Shown one piece after another: positions 35,570-45,404 of a stretch of 64,000 nucleotides of DNA. The notes below the pieces were generated by a model. The model was not told where the DNA came from and ran no database searches. It saw nothing but the letters and a program-made list of their open reading frames with translations. Positions within the stretch are counted from its first letter, which is position 1; the number at the start of each line of letters is the position of its first letter. Made by a program: the position numbers and the translations under genes. Origin of the DNA: Planctomycetota bacterium. GTDB taxonomy: Bacteria > Planctomycetota > Planctomycetia > Pirellulales > PLA5. The DNA lies in the NCBI GenBank assembly GCA_003576845.1, contig QEVJ01000029.1, forward strand, positions 1 to 64,000. Direction: 5' to 3'.

Positions 35570-37061
35570 ATGAGGAAGTTTCGGATCGTTGCGAAATGGA
35601 ATCGCGTGCTGTGGTTGCCGATGGGAAGCCTGTTACTCGGACTCGGTATTGCAGCCGGCGCGACGGCGCAGAGTGTGCGACAAACGTTGCCGCCGGGTAC
35701 GCAACTCGTGAAGGACGACGCAGCAGGACTAGCACGGACCGCGTTTCGCAAGGATCAGCCGATCGTTGGGACGTATTATTTCTACTGGTACGACGATCGA
35801 ACGAAGGAGCACTTCGTCGACCACGATGGCACCGACGCGCTAACCGACCATCCCGCCGAGCCGACCGGTTACAGTTATCGCTCGGTCGACTGGCATCGCC
35901 GCGAGCTTAGGGAAATGCACGCCGCCGGTCTGGATTTCGCGATGCCCGTGTACTGGGGCTATCCAGGCGACTACGAGAGCTGGAAACCGGAGCGGAGTTC
36001 ATGCCGACCTCGCCACCGACGCCGGCAAGGAATGGCTGTACGTGACCGTGCGCGACTTCTTCGTCCACGTGCCGGCGGAATTCTGGGCCACCGTCGAAGG
36101 ACGCCCGATCGTTTGGCTCTATACGGCCGCCTTCGCGAAACGCCAGGATGAAGCGGCGCTCGATTATCTCCGTGCCGAGTTTGCGCGCGATTTCGGCGTC
36201 GAGCCGTTCGTCGTGAAGGAGGCATCCTGGCAAGGTCGCGCCGACGCAAGCTATGCCTGGGGTGCGGCGCTCAAGCCGAATCTCTACGACGTCGCCGCAG
36301 TCGGCCCCGGATACGATCACTCGGCCGTGCCGGGGCGAACGCCGCTGGTCCGCCAGCGCGAAGAAGGCGCGTTTTATCGCCGCAGTTGGGAGTGGATGCT
36401 GTCGCGCGACCCGGCAAAGCGCCCGGCCATCGCGGTCGTCGAAACGTGGAACGAGTGGCACGAGGGAACCGACATCGCGCCGAGCAAGGAGTACGGACGA
36501 AAGTACGTCGACCTGACCCGGCACTATGCCGAGCTCTGGCACGCACGAAAACGCGTTTCCCGCCAGGGAAAGTTCGCCGGCGCCACGAGCGTTTCGGCCA
36601 CTCTGGGCGATCCGCCGACGTTCGCAGGGCTGTCGCTGCACGCTTGGGAGGACGGCAAGACGGAACCGACGCGGGTCGCCGGCAAGGCCGCGCGGACGAC
36701 CGCTCCGACGAAGTTCACCGGTCGCTACTTCTACTTCGACGTCGACGACGCGTTTTTCTTCCAAGACGACGAAACCGTCGAGATTGAAGTCGAGTACCTC
36801 GACCGTGCGAAAGGAACGCTCGTGCTCGAATACGATTCGACCGACGTAAACGCTCCCCATCGGGGAGCATTCAAGTCTCGCGAAGTGGCAGTGCTGCGGG
36901 GCACGAACGCGTGGCGAACCGCCCGCGTGCGGCTCGAAGACGCGGCCTTCTCCGGACGGGGAAACGGCGGCGACTTCCGCTTCTCGGTGTCGCCGGGAGA
37001 TCTCGTGCTGACCAAGTGCCTCGTGCGAAAGGCGTCCAAAGCACGAGCTGCGACGCGATGA
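35570..37061 (+). pseudogene. DUF5010-like glycoside-hydrolase-type gene broken by an internal deletion
   Basis: Two open frames encode the two ends of one protein. The first (35570 to about 35990) has a signal peptide, then VGTYYFYWYDDRTKEHF, DGTDALTDHP and FAMPVYWGYPGDYESW. The second, in another frame, resumes at about 35997 with VHADLATDAGKEWLYVTVRDFF and continues through VVETWNEWHEGTDIAPS to 37061. Related proteins have about 40 extra residues at the join, so the break looks like a deletion of roughly 130 bases that also shifted the frame. The first frame then runs out of frame to a stop at 36151. GAGGG precedes ATG 35570. The family call (DUF5010) is from memory of its opening motif. 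Confidence 0.7.
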
Positions 37062-37135
37062 CCAGCGCTCGCCGAACTCGATCGAGGACGCGCAGCGGTT
37101 CCTGCGGATGGCTTGCGGACGAGTATCGGCTCGGC

Positions 37136-38497
37136 TCACGCGTGCGCCGGTAAGTACATCGCCCGAATCATCCGGTCGACGCGCGGCAGACCCGCCATCG
37201 TCACGCTCAGCGTGCGGTCGTCCCACGTGAGCATGCCCCGGCGGCGAAACTCCTGCAGAGCCGGCGAGAACCGGGCGATGATGTCGACGCCGAACTTGCG
37301 GCGAAAATACTCTCGCGACACGCGGACCAGCTTCAATTGCAGCAAGAACTCGCGGGCCATCTGCTCCTCGCGCGTCAGGGCGTAGGCGCGTTCGAGCGGA
37401 AGCTCACCGCGTTCGAGCGGCGCGTAGTATTCGTCCACGGTCGACGCATTCTGATAATGCACGCCGCTGAAATACGAAAACGACGCGACACCCAAGCCCA
37501 ACAGATCGGCGCCGCGGTATTGCGCGTCCTGGTAGAGGAACTGATCGCGTTCGAGGTCGCGCACCGCGGCGTAGGCGCTGCGCAGCGCATAGCCGCTGTC
37601 GACGAGACATCGCATGGCCGCGCCCAATCGTTGGTGCTTGACGTCCCAAGGGGCGAGCGCTACGGCCGCGGTTCTATCCTGCACGGCGCGGTACAGCGGC
37701 GTGTTGTGCGGGATTTCGAGTTGATAGATCGTGACGCCTTCCGGTTCGAGCGTCAGCGTCCGTTCGATGCTATGTTGGAACGTGGCGTCGGTCTCGCCGA
37801 CCAATCCGACCATCAGGTCGATATTGACCGTCGGGAACGCCCGCTCCCGAATCGCGCGATACGCCCGTTCGATGCTGTGCACGCGGTGGACGCGACCGTT
37901 GGCTTCGAATACCCGGTCGTCGAACTGTTGAACGCCGAGACTGATGCGCGTCACGCCGCCGAGCTTGAGGGCGTCGAGTTTGTCGGGATGCACGCTGTCC
38001 GGCGCACACTCGAACGTGGCCTCTTCGACCTCGCCCCAGGGGAAGTATCGCTTTACCGAGTCGAGCAACTTGCGAATCTGGTCCGCCGTGAGGAGCGAGG
38101 GCGTGCCGCCGCCGAAGTACACGAACTTGACCTTGCGCCCGGCAATGGCCGGCATCTCGGAATAAAGAGCCAGCTCGCGGTCGAGAGAATCCAGGTAACG
38201 CTCGCGATCCGAGTGCGTCGAATCGGCGTACGATTTGTAATAGCAATAGTCGCAGCGGCGAACGCAGAACGGAAAATGAACGTACAACCCGAGCACCTCG
38301 CTCGATTTGGCCTCGGAAGACAAAACGGACCGCGCCGCGTCTGCCGCGTCGGGCTTCCATAGGCCAAACGGCGGGTAGGCGCAGATAAAATACTTGCCGA
38401 GTTCCTGCTCGTCGCCCGAGCCACAGGAAAATGCTGGCGGCGCCTGCGGCGTGGCGACGGTCGCGGTTGCAATCGGATTTGACGCGGTGGTGGACAT
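37136..38497 (-). CDS. HemN/HemW-like radical SAM protein
   Basis: A 453-residue radical SAM enzyme. The cluster motif is C78-x3-C82-x2-C85 (CVRRCDYCYY), followed by FGGGTPSLL and LGVQQFDD as in oxygen-independent coproporphyrinogen oxidase and the haem chaperone HemW. The C-terminal HemN domain (about 370-445) is present. It follows the siroheme-dependent reductase by 38 bases, which suggests a role in supplying or loading a tetrapyrrole. True HemN activity is uncertain because family members differ widely. ATG 38497 with GGAGG about 11 bases upstream is preferred; the longer frame overlaps the reductase gene. Confidence 0.85.
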   Translation of the reverse strand: MSTTASNPIATATVATPQAPPAFSCGSGDEQELGKYFICAYPPFGLWKPDAADAARSVLSSEAKSSEVLGLYVHFPFCVRRCDYCYYKSYADSTHSDRERYLDSLDRELALYSEMPAIAGRKVKFVYFGGGTPSLLTADQIRKLLDSVKRYFPWGEVEEATFECAPDSVHPDKLDALKLGGVTRISLGVQQFDDRVFEANGRVHRVHSIERAYRAIRERAFPTVNIDLMVGLVGETDATFQHSIERTLTLEPEGVTIYQLEIPHNTPLYRAVQDRTAAVALAPWDVKHQRLGAAMRCLVDSGYALRSAYAAVRDLERDQFLYQDAQYRGADLLGLGVASFSYFSGVHYQNASTVDEYYAPLERGELPLERAYALTREEQMAREFLLQLKLVRVSREYFRRKFGVDIIARFSPALQEFRRRGMLTWDDRTLSVTMAGLPRVDRMIRAMYLPAHA

Positions 38498-38535
38498 AAT
38501 TGTTCGGCCTCCAAGAGAATCGGCTCGTCGTCGTC

Positions 38536-40263
38536 CTACTCCTCGAACCGCGCGGCGGCGTATCGCAACGCGCCGACTCCGACGCGAGCACAGTAGGCGC
38601 CAAACGTCTCGTCCGGAAGTCGGTCTTGCCGATACAGTCTGAGTAGCGGCGTCAACGCTGCGATGATCCGCGACGATGGCACGAGGTCGTGATACAAAGC
38701 CGCCAGGCGTGTGCCACACCGATCGCCACCGACATAGATCGCATATTTTCCTTCGTAGGAATCCGTGCAAATCGTACGGCCGACGATTGCGATTTCGGCC
38801 ATATACGAGCGCGTGCAACCCGCGGAGCAGGCCGCGACGCGCACACAAAGCGGCTCGTCGCCGAGTCCCAGTTCATCGAGCACGTGCTCAAGGCAATCGA
38901 GCAAGCCCGGCGCCAGGCGGTGCGACTCGGTAATCGCACGTCCGCACATCGGCAAGCCGGAACAGGCGTCCGACCAGCGACGGATAGGCGTAACCTGGGA
39001 CAGCGACTTGACCCCGTGCGCGTCGAGGATCGACTCAACGGCCCGGCGGTCTACGTCCGCTACGCCGCCGAGAAGCAGGCGCCGGCGCGGCGAGATGCGG
39101 AGCGTAACTGGACAGCTGGAGAACAACGTCCGCAACGCGGTCTTGAGCCGAAGTTCGGAAGTGTCTGCGACCAGGCCGTCGACGACGTGCAAGCCGACGG
39201 CCCAGCGGCCGTCGCCGCCCAGCGTCCATTCGGAATGGTCTAAACACGTGCCAGGCGTCATCTCGCGTGGCAGTGCGAGATACCATCCCAAATCCGCTTC
39301 GAGATGCTCGCGAATGCGCGCGATCCCCCAATCGTGGACCAGATACTTCAGCCGCCCGCGGCTGCGGCAAGATCGATCGCCGTGGTCGCGGTACAATCGC
39401 ACGATTGCGTGAATGAGCGGCAGCACTTCGCCGGGCGAGACGTAAGCCAGCGGCGTCGCAAGCCGGGGAAAGCTTCGCGGCCCACTGGGAATGTGCCCCA
39501 GCCCGCCGCCAACGAGTACGGTGTAGCCCTTGACGCATGCGCCGTCGATATCGGCCACCAAGCCGACATCTTGCGCGAACGCATCCGCGCAGTTGTCGTC
39601 CGCCGTTGCCACTGCGATCTTGAACTTGTGAGGCAGAAAAGCCGCCCCGTAGGGGAAGCTTGTTTCGGCACCTGCGACCGAAGAATCGGCAGGCTCGTCC
39701 CGGGAAGGCAGACGCCACGTTTCGCGATAGCCAGCGGAGTCCGGCCGCAACGAATCGGAAATCGCGGCGGCAAGGCTGTCCAACTCGCCGACGATCTGCG
39801 GCGCGAGTGCCGGCGGTGGGCAACACATCACGTTGCAATTCAAGTCACCGCCCGATCCAATAGAAGTCAACCCGATCGCGGCGATTCCCTGTAGCAGCCG
39901 AGCAAGCCGATCCTTTGGCACTCCCGGGATTTGCACACCTTGACGCGACGTGAGCTGGACCGTCGCAGCGCCGTACCGGTCGGCAAGATCGAAGACCGCG
40001 AGCCAATGTTCGGCGGTTAACTTTCCGGCGGGAGCCTTCAGCCGAACCATGTATTCGGTAAAACCGGAATTGCTTTCATTGTCCGCAGCCGCGCGCCGAT
40101 CTCGATCTGCCTGCTGAAAGACTCCATGATGCTTCAGTAGCAAAGCGCTCGAGGGCGTGAAGGGGACGCGCCCCCGCTTCAACTCGTCACGTAGCCTCCC
40201 CCGCAGGCCGCTGCTGGTGGCCTTGACGTGTTCGACCAGCGGTTGAGAGCGTTTCGTCGACAT
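38536..40263 (-). CDS. Siroheme sulfite/nitrite reductase (NirA/CysI-like)
   Basis: A 575-residue ferredoxin-type sulfite or nitrite reductase with two pseudo-symmetrical halves. The 4Fe-4S/siroheme ligands are C434, C440 (CSGLPMC), C479 and C483 (CSAGC), followed by TRSYMAEIAIVGR. TSRQGVQIPGV in the first half is also family-typical. The usual TGCPNGC is AACSAGC here, an altered surrounding of the bridging cysteine. It reduces sulfite to sulfide or nitrite to ammonia in the cytoplasm with six electrons; sequence alone does not decide which. It is divergent from an Rrf2 regulator and followed by the radical SAM gene. Confidence 0.87.
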   Translation of the reverse strand: MSTKRSQPLVEHVKATSSGLRGRLRDELKRGRVPFTPSSALLLKHHGVFQQADRDRRAAADNESNSGFTEYMVRLKAPAGKLTAEHWLAVFDLADRYGAATVQLTSRQGVQIPGVPKDRLARLLQGIAAIGLTSIGSGGDLNCNVMCCPPPALAPQIVGELDSLAAAISDSLRPDSAGYRETWRLPSRDEPADSSVAGAETSFPYGAAFLPHKFKIAVATADDNCADAFAQDVGLVADIDGACVKGYTVLVGGGLGHIPSGPRSFPRLATPLAYVSPGEVLPLIHAIVRLYRDHGDRSCRSRGRLKYLVHDWGIARIREHLEADLGWYLALPREMTPGTCLDHSEWTLGGDGRWAVGLHVVDGLVADTSELRLKTALRTLFSSCPVTLRISPRRRLLLGGVADVDRRAVESILDAHGVKSLSQVTPIRRWSDACSGLPMCGRAITESHRLAPGLLDCLEHVLDELGLGDEPLCVRVAACSAGCTRSYMAEIAIVGRTICTDSYEGKYAIYVGGDRCGTRLAALYHDLVPSSRIIAALTPLLRLYRQDRLPDETFGAYCARVGVGALRYAAARFEE

Positions 40264-40295
40264 GTTCCGCGGGTATGAATCGGACGACGTAAGAT

Positions 40296-40324
40296 TTGAC
40301 TAAGCGGCAAATAAACCGTATAAA
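40296..40324 (+). promoter_or_regulatory. Sigma-70-type promoter of the Rrf2 gene
   Basis: TTGACT (40296-40301) and TATAAA (40319-40324) are 17 bases apart, predicting a start near 40331. An imperfect inverted repeat, AAACCG (40313-40318) to CGGTT about 25 bases on, spans the -10 and could be the regulator's own operator. The divergent reductase gene starts at 40263, so one bound protein could affect both. Confidence 0.7.
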
Positions 40325-40356
40325 TTGAATCGTATTCGGTTATCTTTCCCACCCGC

Positions 40357-40896
40357 ATGAAGGGCGTCGCCGTGTCTCTAGGTCAGTTCTTCTCGCAGCG
40401 ATTTGGTTACGGCGTTCATGCACTGGCGTACATGGCCAAGAAGCCCGCCGGCGCGATCACCACCGTGCCGGAGCTTTCCGGATGGCTGAAGTCCGTGTGG
40501 CCGTCGACCTCGCATACGTACTTGTCCAACGTCATTCAGCGCATGGCGCGGGGTGGAATACTTCGCAGCCATCGCGGAATCTCCGGCGGCTATTCGCTTG
40601 CGCGTCCTGGAGACCAGATCACGCTGCGCGACGTCGTCGAGTTGCTCGAAGGGGTCGATATCGACCGCTGCGCCCTGTCGCTCGAGAGCGAGTGCCCCGC
40701 CGGTGGGCATTGCTCGATTCAGCGCAAGCTGCGCCGTATGGAACTGGAATACTTGAAGCTCTTGGGAAGCGTGTCGATCGAGGCACTGTCGAAGGATGTC
40801 GCCGTGACGCATATTACGCTTTCCGTCGAAAAGCCGGCCGGCGCGAAAACCGCGCGCGCCAAGGCGCCGCGCATCAAAACGGCGCCCGCCAAATAG
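40357..40896 (+). CDS. Rrf2 family transcriptional regulator
   Basis: A 179-residue Rrf2 regulator. The winged helix covers about 12-85 (YGVHALAYMA, GGYSLARP). Three cysteines, C105, C113 and C119, stand where IscR and NsrR bind an iron-sulfur cluster, but with spacing C-x7-C-x5-C. It could sense NO, iron-sulfur status or sulfur supply. Because it is divergent from a sulfite/nitrite reductase, control of that gene is likely. The tail is Lys/Ala rich. GTG 40372 has AAGG 8 bases upstream and gives a typical Rrf2 N-terminus, so translation may begin there instead of at ATG 40357. Confidence 0.87.
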   Translation: MKGVAVSLGQFFSQRFGYGVHALAYMAKKPAGAITTVPELSGWLKSVWPSTSHTYLSNVIQRMARGGILRSHRGISGGYSLARPGDQITLRDVVELLEGVDIDRCALSLESECPAGGHCSIQRKLRRMELEYLKLLGSVSIEALSKDVAVTHITLSVEKPAGAKTARAKAPRIKTAPAK

Positions 40897-41030
40897 CCGA
40901 CGCAAGGTATGCGGTTTCAATGCGCTTCCCCCTGCGCTCCGGGCAATCGGCGCGATCGAAATGCCGTGGGCGGTGATCGATGCCATGTCGGGCCTCGCCG
41001 GTTTCATGCGCCGGCGCGTTAATTCATTCA

Positions 41031-42974
41031 TTACAGCGACAGCAAAAAAGCGACGACGTCATCGATCTGTTGTGGCGAGAGGTCACCGACGTTGCCGTGG
41101 CGACCTTTAGGATTGTAGATCGTTAGAACGTCTTTGAGCGTTTCCGCGCGACCGTCGTGCAGGTAGGGCGCCGTGCGATAGGCCTCGAGTAACGACGGCG
41201 TGTCGTAGCGACCATCCGGTTCGTTCTCGCTTAGGACACCCACGTTGTGCATCTTGCGGTCGGTGAAATACGGTCCCGGATGACACCGCGCACAACCGGC
41301 CGTGCCCTCGAATAGCGCCTTGCCGCGGGCGGCGGATTCGGTGAGCGCGCCGTCCTTGCCGAGGTGCGGACTAGCCACCGGCCGCAACGAAATCAGGTAC
41401 GTGTACAAGTCGTCGACGTCCCGGTCGGTCGCCACAAGCATGTTCGTGCCTTCGAGACCGTTGCGCGTGCATTGCTTCGCGGTGGGAACTGTGGCCCGGC
41501 GGTTCTGCGGCTCCGTTTGGTCGAAGTGCAACAGGCTGATCGTATCCTTTGCATTGCCGATGCCGTCGCCGAGAAAATCCCAACGCAACCCGTCGACGCG
41601 GCCCTCGTTCGGATGGCAGGAAGCGCAACTGTGCCAGCGTTGAAATGCTTTCGTCGCATCGTGGAAAATAATCTCACCGCGCCGCCGGGAATCGGGCGGA
41701 GTTTGCGGACCCACGTCGAACGTACCCAGAGCCTTCCCCGCCGCTGCGTCGAGCACGGCGATTTTTCCGTCGTAGTAGTTGGCGACGAACAGCCTCGTGC
41801 CGTCCGGCGACAGAGCCAGGCCGCGCGGGCCTTTGCCGCCCGTGGCGAAACGCCGAATCGCGCCGCCGATGTACAGCGCCGTCAGGTCGTTTTCCAATTC
41901 TGCGATCTGCGTCTTGTCGTCGCGAATCCGAACCCAAATGTTCGGCAACGACCCGTCGCGCAAGGAAACGAGACTCTCCGGCAGTTTTCCGTTCAGGTAT
42001 TCGTGAATGCGGGCAATTTCGACGAGCGACACCTCGTGCACGCCGGCGTGGGAAATCCACAACCGTCCGCCGTCGCGCGAGCACGCGACCGAATGCGGGT
42101 CCGCCGCGCCCTGAGTCAAGTCGTCGAGCAGCATCGTCGCCGCGCGACTGCACGTCGCGACGTCGACGACGCTCAGGGCGAACGTGTTGACCCAGCCGCG
42201 TTCGAGTTGCGTAATCGGCAAATTGAAGCGCCCCAGACCGTGGACCACGTAAGCCCACTTGCCGTCGGGGCTGACGCAGACCCCGCGAACGCACGACGAA
42301 CCGGGAGGCAGCTTTGCGTGGCCGACGACTGCTAGCTTCTCGGCGTCGATCACCGATACCTCGGCGGCCAGTTTGGGATCCGTCCCCACGCCGACGGGCA
42401 GCAGATTCGCAACCACCACACGCCGTTCGTCCGGGGTAATGGCCAGCGAAACCGGTTCCCGCCGCACCTCGACCCGCGCTACGCAGGCCTGCGGGGCAGC
42501 CGCCAGGTCGATTACACGGACACTGTGGTCCTCTTGATCGGCGACGTACAGTCGGCGCCCCTTCTCGGCCAACGCCAGCGCGGCCGGAAAGCGTCCGACT
42601 GGAATCCGCGCCGCAACGGATTTCGCGGCCAGATCCACAACCGCCACGGTTCCCGTGCCGTACTCGCCGATGTAGGCAGTGCGTCCGTCGGCCGAAAGCG
42701 CGACGCTTTGGGGATTTCCGTTCAACGCAATCGACGCGGAAATCGCGCCTTTGGCCGAGTCGATTACCACGAGGGCAGCTCCAGTCGCGTCGGCGACGTA
42801 GACGGTTTGGCCGTCCGGGGAGATGGCCAGCGCCGAGGGCGAATGAAAGACCGGCGTTTCGGAAGTCGCACGATCCTCGACCGCCGCCGGATCGGCAAGC
42901 GCCCACGCCAGGCAGCACCCGCCGACAACCAGCGCACCGAGACAAGACCGAGTGGTAATTGCTGCAAGATTCAT
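41031..42974 (-). CDS. YVTN beta-propeller / cytochrome c peroxidase-like diheme protein
   Basis: A 647-residue exported protein. The first two thirds are a YVTN-type seven-bladed propeller (SPSALAISPDGQTVYVADA and similar repeats). The C-terminal third is of the MauG/cytochrome c peroxidase type, with haem motifs CASCH (450-454) and CARCH (561-565) and the family segment MHNVGV. Such proteins oxidise small periplasmic proteins or peroxides. The gene starts 24 bases after an HzsA-like gene with GGAG 8 bases before ATG 42974, so the two are likely one transcript and may exchange electrons. This propeller-peroxidase fusion is common in planctomycetes; the substrate is unknown. Confidence 0.85.
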   Translation of the reverse strand: MNLAAITTRSCLGALVVGGCCLAWALADPAAVEDRATSETPVFHSPSALAISPDGQTVYVADATGAALVVIDSAKGAISASIALNGNPQSVALSADGRTAYIGEYGTGTVAVVDLAAKSVAARIPVGRFPAALALAEKGRRLYVADQEDHSVRVIDLAAAPQACVARVEVRREPVSLAITPDERRVVVANLLPVGVGTDPKLAAEVSVIDAEKLAVVGHAKLPPGSSCVRGVCVSPDGKWAYVVHGLGRFNLPITQLERGWVNTFALSVVDVATCSRAATMLLDDLTQGAADPHSVACSRDGGRLWISHAGVHEVSLVEIARIHEYLNGKLPESLVSLRDGSLPNIWVRIRDDKTQIAELENDLTALYIGGAIRRFATGGKGPRGLALSPDGTRLFVANYYDGKIAVLDAAAGKALGTFDVGPQTPPDSRRRGEIIFHDATKAFQRWHSCASCHPNEGRVDGLRWDFLGDGIGNAKDTISLLHFDQTEPQNRRATVPTAKQCTRNGLEGTNMLVATDRDVDDLYTYLISLRPVASPHLGKDGALTESAARGKALFEGTAGCARCHPGPYFTDRKMHNVGVLSENEPDGRYDTPSLLEAYRTAPYLHDGRAETLKDVLTIYNPKGRHGNVGDLSPQQIDDVVAFLLSL

Positions 42975-42998
42975 GATCCGTGCTCCATTGGCCAGTGG

Positions 42999-45404
42999 CT
43001 ATCGACGCAAACCGTCGACGGGCTTGGATTGAGGACGATACCAGAACGTCTGCCAGTAAGCGCGGTCGAGCGCGTAATAATCGACGTTCTGGCGTTCATC
43101 ATCGTTGGTGCCGAGAATGCCGTAGCGACGCATCTCGCGCAGGTAATGTTCGTTGGGCACAAAGCCTGGCATGTCGAACCGCTTGTGCGTTTTGAGCTGA
43201 TCCGCCGCAGCGCGGATGCCCGCGAGCAGCTTGCCGTAGTCGGCATCGCTCTTGTCGGCGAACACCGCGCGGGAGCAGGCCGAGAGACCGCCGTGCTCGG
43301 CATTCAGCGGCGCGCGCAGCAGCAAGGACTTGTCGGGGTGCGTCAGGTTCACGAGCGACTCGTACGAGCGCCGGCCGAACCTGAACGCCTTGCGCTCCGG
43401 TTTGCCGTCTTGCTGTTTGTCGCCGTGACACTCGCCGCAACGCTTTTCGAGTAATCGAGCGGGCCAGGGCGTCGGATAGTACATGCCACAACCGAGCGCA
43501 GCATAAGTGCCGGGATACGGCGCGCTCGATTCGATCCATAGCCTCACGACCTTCCGCTCGCGCTCGCTGGGGCGGGCGCCGTGATGGCTGCCGTCCATCA
43601 GCTTCAGCAAGCGGCTGGCCGAACTACCGATGGTTCGCGGCGCGCGATTGCCGTAGGGCTGATTGCGTCCGTCGGCGACGAGGCCGCGCTCGAACAATGT
43701 CGCATAAGCGATCGAGTAGGCCGGCGCGTGGTCGCCGACGAGTTCGACATCTCCTTCGCGGCGATCCGGATGGTGACACGAAACGCAATGTGCGTCGAGA
43801 ATCGGCTGGATGTCGCGCGGGAAATCCAACACGTCGGGAGCATCGGTGATCGGCTCGATGCGGCTCGGAGCGCGACTTAGCGCTGACATCGCGTGACGCT
43901 CGAAGCTCGTCGTGCGGGTCCGCTGCTCGTGGCAACCGATGCAACTCGTCCGTTCGCCCGGTTGCAACGTCACGAAGCTCTGCATCCGCTTGACGGCCAG
44001 GTCGTCCTTGTCGAGAGCGACAAAGAACAGCGACCGCATCGCCGGCAACTCCATGTACGCCGAACCATCGGGTTCGACAGGAACGGTTCCCAAGATGCGG
44101 GCCAGGGTGAATGAGCCGCCCATCGTCAGCGGTTCCATGCCGCCGGAGAAGTGGACCGGTTCGGGGAGTTGCTCCAACACCAGCAACTTCTTGATCTCGC
44201 CCCGTTCCACGCCTGTCATGTTGCGGCCCGCGGTAACATCGGCCAGCACGAGTTCACCCGTCTCCTTGGTCGGGTCGACTCGCGAAGGGATGACGGGCTC
44301 GCGCGGACGCGCGCGGACCGGCTGGGGTTCGTGCGGCTCCAGCGAGCCGTCTTCCTTGCGATGCTTGTAGACGGTAGCCAAATCTCCATCGCCGTCCATG
44401 ACGTACACGCCTTGTCCGTCGGCGACGAGAAAACACGCTTCCGACACGGCGTAAGGGTCGCGAAACATGCGACCGCCGCGACTGACCTGTCGGGCGGTCG
44501 ACTCGACGTCGGGACCGCCGCGCGGGTCGACCACCGTCACATATCCCAAGTGCTCGTTTACGCCGTGCCCGGGCGAGAACGACGCGACAATCTTCTCGGT
44601 GCCGGGGATCGGCTTGGCATCGAGCATCGCGATGCCGCCCTTTTCGTTGCCGTAATAGACCATCTGGCTTGTGCCGTCCGGGTTGATCGTCCAGAGGTGA
44701 TGAAAGTGGACCTGGCTGCGATCGACGTACTCCCAGCGCATGTACAAGATTCGGCCGTCCGGCAGCACCCACGGCGTGTTGTCGTGGTCGTTGTTGCTGG
44801 AGACCATGCGGATGTGCTGGCCGTTCGCATCGCACCGATGTAGCGTCGCCACGTGCGTGTACCAGCAATTGACGTAGCGGCGGCAGCGGCTGGAGCAGAA
44901 GATGATATCGCCGTCGGGCAGGTACGTCGGCTCGATGTCGTCGAAGTCTCCTTCGGTCAATTGCCGCAGGCCCGTGCCGTCGACGTTGATTTCGTACAGG
45001 TGAAAGAACGGCTGTCCCCCGCGGCGATAGGAAAACAGAATCTTCTTGCCGTCGTAATGGACCTGTGGATCGCGTACGCCGCCCTCGGGATCGTCGATCA
45101 GTAGTTTCAACTCGCCCGTCCGCAGATTCAGCCGGCAGAGTCGCCCGCCGTCGGCGTACATCTTCTTGCTGGGATCGGGGCACCAATACCCGAAGTTCGC
45201 ATACCAGTGCGGATCTTGCCCTCGTTGCCGCATCGCGAACACGACCTCGTCCACGCCGGCGAGCGGACCTGCAATTGCAGTCGACAGCACGTCATTGCCG
45301 GTCGGTTCGGCAAGCGCGAGGCTGCCGGCAACCATGAACCAAGCGCATATCAAGAAACAACACGCCGTGCAGAGCCGCGCGACACGATGGGAGGGATCGC
45401 ACAC
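42999..45404 (-). CDS. HzsA-like propeller/cytochrome c protein 1 (three haem motifs)
   Basis: An 801-residue exported protein with the layout of the hydrazine synthase alpha subunit: a beta-propeller (about 50-385, repeats such as DDIEPTYLPDGDIIFCSSR in parts), a middle domain with CIGCH (488-492), and a C-terminal part with CVSCH (540-544). A third motif, CGECH (656-660), is not shared with the other three copies. The DGSHHGA segment (near 604-610) matches an HHG segment in all copies and may supply a haem ligand. Function outside anammox bacteria is unknown. The GTG at 45404 has AAGGAG 8 bases upstream and opens a signal peptide. The strong promoter at 45622-45650 drives it with the peroxidase-like gene. 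Confidence 0.8.
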   Translation of the reverse strand: MCDPSHRVARLCTACCFLICAWFMVAGSLALAEPTGNDVLSTAIAGPLAGVDEVVFAMRQRGQDPHWYANFGYWCPDPSKKMYADGGRLCRLNLRTGELKLLIDDPEGGVRDPQVHYDGKKILFSYRRGGQPFFHLYEINVDGTGLRQLTEGDFDDIEPTYLPDGDIIFCSSRCRRYVNCWYTHVATLHRCDANGQHIRMVSSNNDHDNTPWVLPDGRILYMRWEYVDRSQVHFHHLWTINPDGTSQMVYYGNEKGGIAMLDAKPIPGTEKIVASFSPGHGVNEHLGYVTVVDPRGGPDVESTARQVSRGGRMFRDPYAVSEACFLVADGQGVYVMDGDGDLATVYKHRKEDGSLEPHEPQPVRARPREPVIPSRVDPTKETGELVLADVTAGRNMTGVERGEIKKLLVLEQLPEPVHFSGGMEPLTMGGSFTLARILGTVPVEPDGSAYMELPAMRSLFFVALDKDDLAVKRMQSFVTLQPGERTSCIGCHEQRTRTTSFERHAMSALSRAPSRIEPITDAPDVLDFPRDIQPILDAHCVSCHHPDRREGDVELVGDHAPAYSIAYATLFERGLVADGRNQPYGNRAPRTIGSSASRLLKLMDGSHHGARPSERERKVVRLWIESSAPYPGTYAALGCGMYYPTPWPARLLEKRCGECHGDKQQDGKPERKAFRFGRRSYESLVNLTHPDKSLLLRAPLNAEHGGLSACSRAVFADKSDADYGKLLAGIRAAADQLKTHKRFDMPGFVPNEHYLREMRRYGILGTNDDERQNVDYYALDRAYWQTFWYRPQSKPVDGLRR

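Noticed and set aside
38498-38848. A longer N-terminus for the radical SAM protein
   Set aside because: The extension overlaps the reductase gene and resembles no HemN family sequence; a good start lies at 38497.
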